In this document: positions 26,037-35,253 of the stretch, piece by piece
Layout of the letters: the number at the start of each line of letters is the position of its first letter
Position numbering within the stretch: the stretch's first letter is position 1
Notes under the pieces: model-generated
Database searches by the model: none
What the model saw: only the letters and a program-made list of their open reading frames with translations
Told to the model about the DNA's origin: nothing
NCBI GenBank assembly: GCA_963847595.1
Contig: CAWKAJ010000001.1
Location: forward strand, 496,001-560,000
Direction of reading: 5' to 3'
DNA: 64,000 nucleotides
From: JACWAE01 sp963847595
Lineage (GTDB): Bacteria; Chloroflexota; Dehalococcoidia; SZUA-161
Program-made: the position numbers and the translations under genes

Positions 26037-26975
26037 ATGGCCAAGATGCCCAAACTTATAATCACCTGCGCCTTGACTGGTTCTGCGGTATTTCCATCCC
26101 AGACGCCCTATCTACCTATAACTCCAGATCAGATGGCTGACGAAGCATATAGAGCGTACAAGGCAGGAGCGGCAGTAGTCCATGTCCATGTAAGGGAACC
26201 AGACCAGGGCATTCCCACAGCCGATTTGAAGATCTGGAGGGAAACCCTCACCAAAATCAAAGAGAAGTGCAATTTGGTGATTTGCACCACCACCGGTGGC
26301 GGCCCGGGAATGACGGCGGAACAGAGAATAGCTGTTGTTCCTGAGTTTGAGCCAGAAATGTGTTCCCTGGATGTTGAGAGCATGAACTTCAGCTGGTTCC
26401 CAATTGCAGACAGGATCAAGAAATGGAAGTATCCCTGGGAGAAATGGGTGACAGAACTGTCCAAGGATGGCGTTTTCAAAAACACCTTCGCAGACCTGGA
26501 ACTATTTACCAAAACCATGAAAAAACACAACGTCAAGCCAGAGGTCGAAATCTATGGCACAAATGGACTTTACAACACTGGCTTCCTTGTTAGAGCAGGC
26601 CAACTGGACATGCCAGTGCATATACAGTACGTCCTTGGAGTTCTGGGGGGCACATTCTCAACGCCATACGAACTTATGCATCTTCAGACAGAAACGCATA
26701 GATGGTTCGGTCCGGATAACTACACATGGTCTGTCATCGGTATCGGCTATCCTGCAGAGTTCCACCTAGGAGCTGTGGCGATGGCCATGGGTGGCCATGT
26801 CAGAGTCGGTATGGAAGATAACATATTCATCAAATATAAGGTGCTGGCCAAGAGCAATGCGAACTTGGTGGAGAAAATCCGCAAAATCGCTGAACTTTTC
26901 GAAAGGGAAATCGCCACGCCCGATGATGCAAGACAAATACTCGGCCTTAAGGGTATGAACAAGGTGAAGTTCTAG
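26037..26975 (+). CDS. Beta-keto acid cleavage enzyme (BKACE, DUF849)
   Basis: The 312-aa TIM-barrel protein has the metal-binding pair His49 and His51 in VVHVHVREP and the C-terminal glutamate motif HVRVGMEDN. These bind the zinc ion in characterised members such as 3-keto-5-aminohexanoate cleavage enzyme. The family condenses a beta-keto acid with acetyl-CoA to release acetoacetate and a new acyl-CoA. Directly behind acxABC, it could process the beta-keto acid made by carboxylation. If the product were acetoacetate itself the reaction would be degenerate, which hints at a longer ketone such as butanone. The ATG at 26037 follows GGGGGG. Confidence 0.82.
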   Translation: MAKMPKLIITCALTGSAVFPSQTPYLPITPDQMADEAYRAYKAGAAVVHVHVREPDQGIPTADLKIWRETLTKIKEKCNLVICTTTGGGPGMTAEQRIAVVPEFEPEMCSLDVESMNFSWFPIADRIKKWKYPWEKWVTELSKDGVFKNTFADLELFTKTMKKHNVKPEVEIYGTNGLYNTGFLVRAGQLDMPVHIQYVLGVLGGTFSTPYELMHLQTETHRWFGPDNYTWSVIGIGYPAEFHLGAVAMAMGGHVRVGMEDNIFIKYKVLAKSNANLVEKIRKIAELFEREIATPDDARQILGLKGMNKVKF

Positions 26976-27111
26976 TCTGTCCATGGTGTTCAAGCAGGTT
27001 TGAAAGGTCGCATTCCTAACTGGTGACCTTAGCTCATGCAACTGCGGCAGGCTTGTTAATTCCTACACTGAGGCCAGTTTAGGACCTTTCCCGTTTGGTT
27101 CCTTTGCAGGT

Positions 27112-27990
27112 TTAAGTCTTCGCATATGTATAGAAGCCCTTACCTGTCTTGACACCTAGCTCCCCAGCTGCGATCTTGTCCAGAAGAATCCTGGGTGGCG
27201 TATCTAACGGATTTCCAGATTCTCGATAGTATGACATCTCAATGTCATGAACAACATCCAGCCCAACGACATCCATCATAAAGAAAGGCCCATAAGCCGT
27301 CCCCAGAAATGCTTGCCATGCCTGATCAACTTCTTCAACTGACGCCACGCCCTCGTCAACCACCCGGAGACACTCCTTCTTGATAGCTCGCCAGACTCGA
27401 TTGATAACAAACCCAAAGCTCTGCTTCCGAGCTAGAACCGGTATCAAGCCTATACTGTGAACAAACCGGCGCGTTTTTTCGATGGTATTGTCAGATGTGG
27501 CGGTGCCGCCCATCAATTCTACCAGTGCGTTGTCCCTCACGGGCACAAAGAAATGCAGGTTAATCACTCTGTCCGGTCGGCGTGTAGCACCTTCAATGCG
27601 CGAAATGGGAATAGAGGAACTATTGGTGGCCAAAATGGTATGAGCGGGGCAGGCTCGATCCAACTTAGCGAAGATTTCTCGTTTCAGTTCGAGATGCTCC
27701 GGGACAGCCTCTATCACCAAATCGGTGTCTGAAGTAGCCCTTTTGATGCCGCTGGCCAACCTAATTCGGTGGATTACATTATCCTTCTCATCTGCAGTCC
27801 TGGGATGCGCTGCGAACGCGAAGTCGAATTTCTCCACGCACGAAGGCATGACCTTCTGCAGTGCTTTGCTTGAGACATCGTAAAAGCAGACCGGATAGCC
27901 CTTGACAGCACAATGAAACCCTATCTGTGTTCCCATGAATCCCGCGCCCACAATGGTGACATTCTTGATCGGCTTTGAATAATTGCCCAT
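27112..27990 (-). CDS. 3-hydroxyacyl-CoA dehydrogenase (NAD-binding)
   Basis: The 292-aa protein starts at ATG 27990 behind GGAAGGAGG. It has the Rossmann motif VTIVGAGFMGTQIGFHC, LATNSSSIPIS, the catalytic-His region INLHFFVPVRDNALVELMGG, and a C-terminal dimerisation domain ending GVKTGKGFYTY. The layout fits 3-hydroxybutyryl-CoA dehydrogenase. It lies 85 bases after a paralogous gene on the same strand, and the pair is convergent with the acetone carboxylase/BKACE operon. It may convert acetoacetyl-CoA-type intermediates to 3-hydroxyacyl-CoA or the reverse. The exact substrate is inferred only from context. Confidence 0.82.
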   Translation of the reverse strand: MGNYSKPIKNVTIVGAGFMGTQIGFHCAVKGYPVCFYDVSSKALQKVMPSCVEKFDFAFAAHPRTADEKDNVIHRIRLASGIKRATSDTDLVIEAVPEHLELKREIFAKLDRACPAHTILATNSSSIPISRIEGATRRPDRVINLHFFVPVRDNALVELMGGTATSDNTIEKTRRFVHSIGLIPVLARKQSFGFVINRVWRAIKKECLRVVDEGVASVEEVDQAWQAFLGTAYGPFFMMDVVGLDVVHDIEMSYYRESGNPLDTPPRILLDKIAAGELGVKTGKGFYTYAKT

Positions 27991-28075
27991 GTTTGCCTCC
28001 TTCCGCTCGATTTTTGATGGTGATTTATTGTCCGGCGGCTTGGGTATGTCTACTGGTCTGTCTGATAGGCTGTTC

Positions 28076-29017
28076 CTAGACAGTGTCAAATGCCTTTATT
28101 CGCTCCAGATGTTCCAGCATTTTGAGGTAGAGTTCGTCCCGCTTTCTTAGTATTTCTTGCTCGCTCCGTCCGCCGTAATCGTAGATGCCTTTCGAGGTTT
28201 TCACTCCAAGATGCCCTTGGTTCACCATATCATCAATGAGAGGAAACCTCATCCCCATATCTGCCACTATGTTGTTCACCGTATCGAGACCGGTGAAATC
28301 CAAGAGTTGGCAGACGGCCAATATCGGGAGTCGGATCCCCATGACGGCTTTGACCGCACTGTCAATCTGCTCCGGGGTGGCCCATCCCTTGTCTACTATC
28401 TCGTATACCGCAAAACTAATGGCGTTTTGAATGCGATTGATGATCCCTGAGGGTACAAACTGTTCAAGTACGACTGGCATCTTGCCTAGCTTCCGCATAA
28501 GACCTGCGGTCAATTCGACGACTTCCGACGATGTCTTGGGACCTGGCACTACCTCCACCAGAGGAATTATGTGTGCCGGGTTGAACCAGTGAGCAATAAT
28601 CAGCCGTTCAGGCCTACTGATGTCGGCGACACTAAAGGGGTCCAGGGATGAGGTGTTGCTTGACAGGATGGTGTTCTTCCGGCAGACTTTGTCAAGCTGC
28701 ACAAATACATTTCTTTTGATATCAGCGACTTCAGAAACGGTTTCCACCACAAAGTCAGCATCATGTGCTACTGCAGAGAGGTCTGTTGAAGCGTGTATCC
28801 GACTTAGAATTGTCGGGATTTCTTTATGAGTTACGCGCTTGAAGCCTGACAGTGTGTTCAGGTTAGACTGTATTAAGGCAACAGCGCGATCCAGCAACTT
28901 ATCATTAGTGTCGACAAGACCAACCTCGATACCGTGTTGGGCGAACACCTGGGCTATAGAATGCCCCATCACGCCTGCCCCAACTACGACGGCGGTTTTC
29001 ACATCCTTTGCACCCAT
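28076..29017 (-). CDS. 3-hydroxyacyl-CoA dehydrogenase family protein
   Basis: The 313-aa product shows VVVGAGVMGHSIAQVFAQHG, LSSNTSSLDPFSVAD and AHWFNPAHIIPLVEVVPG. The FNPAHIIPLVEVV segment is like that of the L-carnitine dehydrogenase / lambda-crystallin branch as well as 3-hydroxybutyryl-CoA dehydrogenase, so the substrate may be a free hydroxy acid or an acyl-CoA. It ends with GVKTSKGIYDYGG. The ATG at 29017 follows GGAAAGGAGAAC. Co-located with a second paralogue just downstream, it may take a different chain length or stereoisomer. Confidence 0.82.
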   Translation of the reverse strand: MGAKDVKTAVVVGAGVMGHSIAQVFAQHGIEVGLVDTNDKLLDRAVALIQSNLNTLSGFKRVTHKEIPTILSRIHASTDLSAVAHDADFVVETVSEVADIKRNVFVQLDKVCRKNTILSSNTSSLDPFSVADISRPERLIIAHWFNPAHIIPLVEVVPGPKTSSEVVELTAGLMRKLGKMPVVLEQFVPSGIINRIQNAISFAVYEIVDKGWATPEQIDSAVKAVMGIRLPILAVCQLLDFTGLDTVNNIVADMGMRFPLIDDMVNQGHLGVKTSKGIYDYGGRSEQEILRKRDELYLKMLEHLERIKAFDTV

Positions 29018-29598
29018 GATTGTTCTCCTTTCCGAAGCGTTGAGTTGCTCTCGGTCTGAGCTCGTACACAGGGCAGATCAGGGACAGTCTGGGCAACGCT
29101 TACACTGTACAGAAGCATCCTGTCCCGGTCGTGCTGCTCGGGCACCAGCTACTAAGTCTATGAGGAGTTATGTAGATTAAGAGTCGCCCCAGATAATATC
29201 TATTTAGATGAATACCGTCAAGTTGGGGAGAGCATGTCTACTGCATCCCTATCTGGTACCATTCAGGCATGACATGTGCAGAGATGGCACCCTGACGCAC
29301 TGCAGGACTTGGTGGTTTTTCTGCTCCTGAGTTGCTCTGGATTCTAACTCGGCACGCGCTGATTGAAAGTTGAGCAGTCCTCAATGTGTTTGTAGCCCTG
29401 CCCTCATGCCCTCAAAACGTAGTCCTTTCCGAGCGGATATACTGCTCCAGAAGGACTTCTCTTTGGTACATACCATTGTATTCCCCAAAGTTTGCTTCGT
29501 ATCCAAGTTTAGGTTGGGTGGTATGTAGTATAATGTCGGAGCAGACGTGAGCGTAGCAGACAGAGAGGAGTCGTTCAAGGGAAGGGAGGCTGGGGGCC
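29018..29598. other. Divergent intergenic region, probable promoters for both sides
   Basis: About 580 bases between the dehydrogenase pair (leftward) and the hydrolase (rightward). No gene, repeat or clear hairpin is identified. Position implies regulatory content but no boxes are convincing. Confidence 0.35.
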
Positions 29599-30510
29599 GT
29601 GACGACTCAGAATCTGGAATTCACTAGAATTGATTCAGACTTCCAAAGCCACGGAACCAGATGTTCTGGCTGGCTCTACCTGCCCAACGAAGTCAAATCT
29701 CCGCCTGTAGTGATAATGGCTCATGGCATCGCCGCAGAGAGAACATTCCGGCTCACGGCTTTTGCTGAGAGGTTTGCAAAAGGCGGAATAGCTGCGTTTC
29801 TTTTTGACTATAGGTGTATTGGAGATAGTGATGGGAAGCCCCGCAATCTGGTAGATCCATACCGTCATGTCCAGGACTGGGAAGCCGCGATTGACCACGT
29901 GCGTGCCCTTGCAAGCATCAACCGGGAAAGGATCGCCCTATGGGGAACATCGCTTAGCGGAGGGCATGTCATCGTGGCCGCATCCCATGACCCGGATATC
30001 AGAGCTATTGTTTGTCAAGTGCCCTTTGTTGATTCTATCGCCACACTCAAGGGAACTAGGCTGGGACAGGGGGTTAGATTTTTAATGGCAGCTGTGAGGG
30101 ACGTTTTCAGGATGCTTACTAGGCGTGGTGCATACTGCGTTCCGGTGGTGGGTGATCCGGGTACCGTGGCTTGCTTGACTGCGCCAGAGGCCAAGCTAGG
30201 GTACCTCTCTATTATCCCTGAAGGATCGAAATGGAAGAACGAGTGCCCTGCGAGAGTATTATTTACTGCGGCCTTGTACCGACCAACGGCACTGGCGAAG
30301 AGAGTGAAATGCCCTGCCCTTATCATCATAGGTGAGAGGGATTCTGTTGTTTCTCCAACCGATGCAGAGAAAGCTGCCTTAAAAATGCAGAAGGCACAGA
30401 TAGTGAAGATGCCGATCTGTCACTTTGACGTGTATACGGGCAAATGGTTTGACAAAGCTGTTGAAGTCGAAGTTTGTTTCTTGAAAGAGCATTTGATGCA
30501 CGCCCATTGA
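29599..30510 (+). CDS. Alpha/beta hydrolase
   Basis: The 303-aa protein has the alpha/beta hydrolase fold: VVIMAHGIAAERTFRL (oxyanion region), FLFDYRCIGDSDGKP, the nucleophile elbow GTSLSGGH (Ser near residue 117), and the C-terminal acid and base in IIGERDSVVSP and PICHFDVYTG. Its insert (VRFLMAAVRDVFRMLTRRG) and overall order resemble uncharacterised hydrolases related to dienelactone hydrolase. It starts at GTG 29599. Next to the ketone-carboxylation cluster it could hydrolyse a thioester or ester in that pathway, but that is only association. Confidence 0.8.
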   Translation: MTTQNLEFTRIDSDFQSHGTRCSGWLYLPNEVKSPPVVIMAHGIAAERTFRLTAFAERFAKGGIAAFLFDYRCIGDSDGKPRNLVDPYRHVQDWEAAIDHVRALASINRERIALWGTSLSGGHVIVAASHDPDIRAIVCQVPFVDSIATLKGTRLGQGVRFLMAAVRDVFRMLTRRGAYCVPVVGDPGTVACLTAPEAKLGYLSIIPEGSKWKNECPARVLFTAALYRPTALAKRVKCPALIIIGERDSVVSPTDAEKAALKMQKAQIVKMPICHFDVYTGKWFDKAVEVEVCFLKEHLMHAH

Positions 30511-30909
30511 GTTACAGGTCGTATAGCTATTATTTAAGTCCTGACAGGCAATGCCTGCCCAAAAGTCACCTTCTATACCACAAAAACAACGCACAGCAAC
30601 ATCCAGATATTAACATCGGGGTTTGCTAGGCATCAACAAACAACTATGCGCCGATACCAAGCCTTTATGGAGCACCGCTTTCTTCAGGTGTGTGAAATCA
30701 AAGCTGTTCTAGGTATCCTCTTTTTGGACCAGCTTCGCTCATGGCAAGGTGCAGGGATTGATGTGGCTATGCCCCCGGGGTCACAAACACTCATTTTGTG
30801 CAAATCCAGCTGCCATCAGACTTCCTTCCTGATCTGACCGCGCTCCAAAACCGCTTGTATATTGAGCAATGGGTAACGGGCCCGCTGCAATAAGTCTTTA
30901 GACTTTACC
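30511..30909. other. Intergenic stretch, no feature identified
   Basis: A 63-codon plus-strand frame at 30646 has no ribosome-binding site or motif. No repeat or hairpin is convincing. Confidence 0.35.
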
Positions 30910-31203
30910 TTAACCTTTTGGGCCTTCCGTCGGGCCTGTCGTTGGCTTGCTCCTTCTCTTCAAGAACCAGTACATCGCCTGCCATATGACTATCATCGCG
31001 ATGATGGGGCCAATAATCACCCCTGTCTTGGTCCCGGCCGCCAAAGTTGGTGTAGGCGTAGGTATAGGCGTTGGCGTCGGTGTGGGCGTGGGCGACGGAG
31101 CAGCTGTTGGCATGGGGGTGACTGTTATATATACCGTCTTAGTACATGATATTCCAGAAGCCAACAATCCTAGTACAATCGTGCTCACTAGGAGAATCGC
31201 CAA
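30910..31203 (-). CDS. Small membrane or lipid-anchored protein with a Pro-Thr repeat linker
   Basis: The 97-aa product has a signal-like N-terminus with a lipobox-like LLASGISC, then a (Pro-Thr)n linker from about residue 30, and a C-terminal membrane segment (VIIGPIIAMIVIWQAMYWFL) followed by a basic end. Such Pro-Thr linkers are common in surface proteins of Chloroflexota. The TTG at 31203 is the only usable start; the codons before it (IIKRA) are in frame and overlap the end of the upstream gene, so coupling is likely. The function is unknown. Confidence 0.55.
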   Translation of the reverse strand: MAILLVSTIVLGLLASGISCTKTVYITVTPMPTAAPSPTPTPTPTPIPTPTPTLAAGTKTGVIIGPIIAMIVIWQAMYWFLKRRSKPTTGPTEGPKG

Positions 31204-31217
31204 AGCTCTTTTTATTA

Positions 31218-31835
31218 TTACCCCTTCTTGTGAGCCTGTTTGAAAGGCGTAGACACGCTAACCACCTTGAAAACTGTTCTCACCATCGCAGGTATCCACT
31301 CATTCAAAGATTTGACCTTCTCAGGCATCGGCAAATCCCATTGTGGGTTTACTTCAAACTCCACTATGATTCTTGCGGCTTTAGCCTTCACGCCGGTCAC
31401 AGAGCCTCGGAAATGAACAACCCTGGTTATTTCTACCCTAGCTCGCTCAAGGTTATCCTTAGCAGTTCCACTTAAGGGCTCTAAGACGACTCGCATATTT
31501 AACTTCTCGTTTGGAATCTTTGCATCACTTTCTTGCTGCCGAGCCTTTGTCAGATTTGCCCCCTTACCCAGGATTATCTCTTTGATTTCCACAAGAGGAT
31601 ACAATCTCTGACGCTGATTGGGCAGAAGAACACGGACTACTTGATAATGTCCAGATGGCTGTAGCCTCTTCTTTACTTCAAGAACTAAACACTCTTCGCC
31701 GGCCCACAGTCCCTTCTTGGGAATAGCAACATCACCTATGGCAACGAGTCGCCTCGGTTTGGATCTTCTTCTCCTCTTGGCATCAATTCCTTTAGCCGCA
31801 AGTCGCTTTGGTTCGGGCACCTTATTCTCTTTCAT
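31218..31835 (-). CDS. Member 4 of the dispersed family, fused to a basic N-terminal domain
   Basis: The 205-aa protein has a very basic N-terminus (KGIDAKRRRRSKPRRLVAIG), a middle beta-rich domain (WAGEECLVLEVKKRLQPSGH, then VVRVLLPNQRQRLYPLVEIK) and a C-terminal copy of the ~90-residue family (VVLEPLSGTAKDNLERARVE, VHFRGSVTGVKAKAARII, EVNPQWDLPMPEKVKSLNEW). The middle domain could bind nucleic acid. It is the only multi-domain member and gives the best clue that the family domain acts with a basic, possibly DNA- or RNA-binding partner. The ATG at 31835 follows AGGAGTAAGGG. Confidence 0.7.
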   Translation of the reverse strand: MKENKVPEPKRLAAKGIDAKRRRRSKPRRLVAIGDVAIPKKGLWAGEECLVLEVKKRLQPSGHYQVVRVLLPNQRQRLYPLVEIKEIILGKGANLTKARQQESDAKIPNEKLNMRVVLEPLSGTAKDNLERARVEITRVVHFRGSVTGVKAKAARIIVEFEVNPQWDLPMPEKVKSLNEWIPAMVRTVFKVVSVSTPFKQAHKKG

Positions 31836-32179
31836 CCCTTACTCCTGGCAGTTTCACTAACAGGCTTGATGACAACTTTCGCATTCAACTCCTTGCCATC
31901 TCGCCTCTTCTCATTCTCAAATCGCGTACTGATTGCGACATTCTATCGCGAAATGTATACTAGCGCAAGCACTCTATAGGTCACTGTTGCTAAGACAGAG
32001 CGGAAGCCAATACCCTGATCGTGATTACATGGTGGAACTAGGGGTAAATTAAGGTGAACAAAACGCTAGATTGTGCAGTTGGGTCTCTTACTACTTGGGA
32101 AGAAGGAGGCTCAACAAAATGAGTTACTTTTACCTAAGATTATCAAAACAAGAACTTATCACCAATCCCCAATGCTCGA
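31836..32179. other. Intergenic stretch with a possible 28-aa ORF
   Basis: ATG 32119 to TAA 32205 (+) has a very good AAGGAGG site at 32103-32109 and encodes MSYFYLRLSKQELITNPQCS plus eight residues. It overlaps the lipoprotein stop on the other strand. It may be a tiny peptide or chance. Nothing else is seen. Confidence 0.25.
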
Positions 32180-32722
32180 TCACTTGTTCGGCGGAGGCTC
32201 TGTAATCTTCACCTGATCTGTGTAAACGAATGTGCCTCCATTCTGGAATGCTCCATTTATCTTAAGAGGATATGAGAGACTATCGCTGAATCCCCCGTTA
32301 ATTAGAGTGAGCGTAGCGCTAATGCTATTATTAGGGAGCAAAGGATTCGCAAGTGAAATATCGAAGTTGAAGTTGAAGGATTTATTTAATTCAAGGGTAG
32401 CAGTTAAAGAAACAACAGGACCATTACTCACATTCTTAAGGGCTATTTCGACGTTTGGCCCCCCAGGGTTAATCGGTTGGAGAGGGCCTACCACAGATAT
32501 GATTTCAATAGGTTGTTGATTTTGATATGTCGGCGTTAAGGCCGGCGTTGTAGCAGGCGACGACGAGGGCGGTGGCGGCACAGGTGTGAAGATTATCGGT
32601 GGTCTTGGGCTGGGTTCAGCAGGGGTTGAACCCGGTGTGCTTTTGGATTGGCAACCAGCCGTAAGCATTGCCAGCAGCGAGACTAACACAATTAGTGTAC
32701 CACAAACACTGGCCCATCTCAT
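32180..32722 (-). CDS. Lipoprotein with a Pro/Ser/Thr linker and a beta-sandwich-like domain
   Basis: From ATG 32722 (AGGGAAGGG upstream) the 180-aa product has a signal sequence (MRWASVCGTLIVLVSLLAML) ending in lipobox LTAGC. A 45-residue Pro/Ser/Thr linker follows, then a domain of about 100 residues with ISVVGPLQPINPGGPNVEIA and LKNVSNGPVVSLTATLEL. This resembles a small Ig- or FxLYD-like extracellular domain. It should be anchored on the outer face of the membrane. It sits just downstream of the sedolisin gene on the same strand, so both may be surface proteins of one transcript. Confidence 0.7.
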   Translation of the reverse strand: MRWASVCGTLIVLVSLLAMLTAGCQSKSTPGSTPAEPSPRPPIIFTPVPPPPSSSPATTPALTPTYQNQQPIEIISVVGPLQPINPGGPNVEIALKNVSNGPVVSLTATLELNKSFNFNFDISLANPLLPNNSISATLTLINGGFSDSLSYPLKINGAFQNGGTFVYTDQVKITEPPPNK

Positions 32723-32808
32723 TCCCAGCCCTTCCCTGCCTTTTGGCCTGTCCATGGGTAACCCGACGTTATTTTGCCAGGTCACCCATGGTAATTAAAG
32801 CCTGTGCC

Positions 32809-34038
32809 CTAACTGCCTGATATGAGGTTAGACACAATGGGTGTACCAATCCCGGTAACTGCATCCCAGCCGATGCCTGCGCTGTAGCCTGGGCTGCCAT
32901 TATTGCCACTGGTAATATCGTGAATCTCGTGGAGGTACAAAGTCGTACTGGTGTAAACGGTGTCATATAGGTAACCCAGGTTCAATGCTTTACTTGTGGC
33001 AGCACTATCAGCGACGATAGCCGCCCAGTTAGGAGCGCCAACACTGGTCCCGCCCACTTCATACCAGTAAGGTGAGCAGTATGCGTAAACTCCTGTATTC
33101 GGATTAGCGTCGAAGGCGACATCAGGTACACCTCGCTTGATAGTCGGATCACTGATGCTCGCCGTTGACTGATAAGGCGGCTCTGAGAATTTTGCGCTGT
33201 AACCGCCACCGCTACCGCTCCAGGCTGTTTCGCTGACGTAGGCGCCTGAAGAACTGTTCACGGTTAGAGTAGTCCCTCCCACGCCGATGACCTCAGGTGA
33301 AGAAGCCGGATAGTCAGTGGTAAGCGACCGAGTGCCATCGGTGGCCCCCTGGTCACCCGAGGCCGCCAGAAGGACAATCCCCTTCCCGGTAATGTTTACG
33401 AAGGCTGACTCATACTGGCTAATCACGCTCGAGCTCCACTGACTTTCGGGGGCACCCCAGCTCATTGAGATGGCAGCAACCTTAGTGATTTTGGCAGCTG
33501 TGTTGATGGCATCTAGCAAATGTCCAAGTGAAGAATCCGGAGCAACAACCACATCAATGGTTGCCGCCGGGGCATTGGCATGCGCCCACTCCACATCCAG
33601 GGCAGTCTCGATTGCCCAGTTTGAATTCTTACCTCTGGGCTGGCCATCGGGATAAATGACTTGGGGGGTTATTGAGCCAAGACCAAAATAATTGTCAAAG
33701 GTAGCAACGTCCTTCGCCAGATTCGGATCGCCATAGGCATCAATAATGGCGATAACCTTTCCGGCACCTTGCGCAGAGCTGACAAAACTGTAGGCTTGCT
33801 GGATATTGGCTGGTGTAAAAGGAGCTGAAACCGCAGCCGGTGACGCTTTATGTGTTTCATCCGGTCTGATTGGGGTAGCCACCGCATTGAAGTAAATAGG
33901 TGCACGAGCATAACCTGATTGTGGCTGCTCGGGTCTTCCTTGCCGGGGCATATCAGAAGGTGCAGCTCCCAATGAAAGAAACACTGTGGCGAGAATTGCA
34001 ATAACACCGATGCCGATAAATAGCTTCCGTCTTGACAT
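32809..34038 (-). CDS. Secreted sedolisin-type (S53) serine-carboxyl peptidase
   Basis: The 409-aa protein begins with a signal peptide (LFIGIGVIAILATVFLSLGA). The S53 catalytic parts are all visible: Glu and Asp in NWAIETALDVEWAHANAP, the oxyanion Asp in LLAASGDQGA, the nucleophile Ser in EVGGTSVGAPNWAAI, and the Ca-binding C-terminus (HDITSGNNG with GIGWDAVTGIGTP). The usual long activation prodomain is absent; only about 60 residues precede the catalytic domain. Members act outside the cell, usually at acid pH, degrading protein for nutrition. The start at ATG 34038 is supported by GAGGAGGGAGGG. Confidence 0.88.
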   Translation of the reverse strand: MSRRKLFIGIGVIAILATVFLSLGAAPSDMPRQGRPEQPQSGYARAPIYFNAVATPIRPDETHKASPAAVSAPFTPANIQQAYSFVSSAQGAGKVIAIIDAYGDPNLAKDVATFDNYFGLGSITPQVIYPDGQPRGKNSNWAIETALDVEWAHANAPAATIDVVVAPDSSLGHLLDAINTAAKITKVAAISMSWGAPESQWSSSVISQYESAFVNITGKGIVLLAASGDQGATDGTRSLTTDYPASSPEVIGVGGTTLTVNSSSGAYVSETAWSGSGGGYSAKFSEPPYQSTASISDPTIKRGVPDVAFDANPNTGVYAYCSPYWYEVGGTSVGAPNWAAIVADSAATSKALNLGYLYDTVYTSTTLYLHEIHDITSGNNGSPGYSAGIGWDAVTGIGTPIVSNLISGS

Positions 34039-34291
34039 TTTCCCTCCCTCCTCAATTTTGGGGTCGACTTCCCGGGTCATGGTGTAGAAGACCCATCTCG
34101 GCTACGTTCGCCAGATTGTCCGTAATATACTCGTCTCAACCCAAGATGTCAAGATGACCTATATTAACTTTACTTCAATCGTTGGTAACCTCCGCGAATC
34201 ACACATTTTGAGTTCTAGCATATATGCCATTGAAGCTATCTAGAGCCGAAACAGTATGGTATTATTATATTGGAGGTGGAGGTCTCGCAAA

Positions 34292-34543
34292 ATGAACAAG
34301 GAGAGCCTTATCAGTTATTACATTTTGACTCCACAAGGTAGGTACACGATTCCACAACTCAAAAGTCAGGGTAAGGATGACGAGGCGAAAATACTCGAAA
34401 GTCTGCGGAGTGGTGGAGCAACCCTGGAGGATATAGTTAAGGACACAAATCTCGATGAGGGTACAGTTCACGCCGCAATACCTGAGCTTATGGATGAAGG
34501 TTGGGTCAGGGAAGAGAAGTCTAAGAGGAAAACTTTACTCTGA
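34292..34543 (+). CDS. Small winged-helix-like protein, 83 aa
   Basis: The product, with LLESLRSGG-like text ILESLRSGGATLEDIVKDT and VHAAIPELMDEGWVREEK, looks like a single winged-helix domain of a transcriptional regulator. ATG 34292 follows GGAGGTGGAGG. It is monocistronic and not close to a known target. The family is not recognised beyond the HTH pattern. Confidence 0.6.
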   Translation: MNKESLISYYILTPQGRYTIPQLKSQGKDDEAKILESLRSGGATLEDIVKDTNLDEGTVHAAIPELMDEGWVREEKSKRKTLL

Positions 34544-34715
34544 CTTGTTTGGGAACCCCCATAACGTGCAACAATAGGGCGAATTGTCGAGCAGGGGTGA
34601 TAGCTTGGAGAACCAACGCGAAGGTTCTCTCAAGAGTTTTACCTTTACTTAGTTAATAATATAGAAAATAGCGGGAAGGTGATATAGAATAGCGTGTAAG
34701 GAGATGCCAGATACT

Positions 34716-35156
34716 ATGCCACCCTCTAACCGTGAGGTCAAAATCCGAAGGATGGTCGAAGCAGACCTTGAGGCAGTGAAAGAAATAGATCGACTGCTAG
34801 TTGGCCAGGAGCGCGCTGCATCGTGGCCCTTAAGCGTTGAGGACGAATTGGCGTTCTATCGTCCTGCACCGGGTTTTGTAGCTGAGTTGGAAGGTAAGAT
34901 CGTCGGCTTCCTGCTGGGTGACATAAGGAGATCGAGATATGGGATGGGGCTAAGCGGGTGGATAGATATGATAGGTGTTGCGCCTGAGCACCAGAGAAAG
35001 GGGATAGCCCGCAGGTTAGCGCGGGCATTCTGGGCGGAGTGCCAGCAAAAACACCTCAGAACAAATATTATCGTCAGGGAGGACGATGAAAGGCTGATTC
35101 GCTTCTGTACATCTATAGGCTTCCGCCCGGGGAAGCTGACCAACCTGGAAATGTAA
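34716..35156 (+). CDS. GNAT N-acetyltransferase, copy 1
   Basis: The 146-aa protein shows the GNAT fold: IRRMVEADLEAVKEIDRLL at the start, IVGFLLGDI, and the acetyl-CoA loop VAPEHQRKGIARRLARAF, followed by NIIVREDDERLIRFCTSIGF. It resembles RimI-type ribosomal-protein acetyltransferases, though the substrate is unknown. ATG 34704 sits directly on the AAGGAG, so ATG 34716 with proper spacing is chosen. That also makes it 146 aa, the same length as its tandem copy at 35254. Confidence 0.82.
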   Translation: MPPSNREVKIRRMVEADLEAVKEIDRLLVGQERAASWPLSVEDELAFYRPAPGFVAELEGKIVGFLLGDIRRSRYGMGLSGWIDMIGVAPEHQRKGIARRLARAFWAECQQKHLRTNIIVREDDERLIRFCTSIGFRPGKLTNLEM

Positions 35157-35253
35157 TTTCGAGCGACAGTTATCAAAAGGCTGGCTGGTGTTTTCTCCAT
35201 CCTCGCCGACATTGAAACCACACATGCGCAGTCTGAAATAGTAAGGGAAGAGT

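Noticed and set aside
27005..27031. Terminator between BKACE and the dehydrogenase genes
   Set aside because: The stem is only six bases (AAGGTC/GACCTT) with a 15-base loop and no T-tract.
31040..31110. Short tandem repeat read as a possible CRISPR-like or VNTR array
   Set aside because: The GGCGTAGG/GGCGTTGG-type units encode the Pro-Thr linker of a surface protein. They have no spacers.
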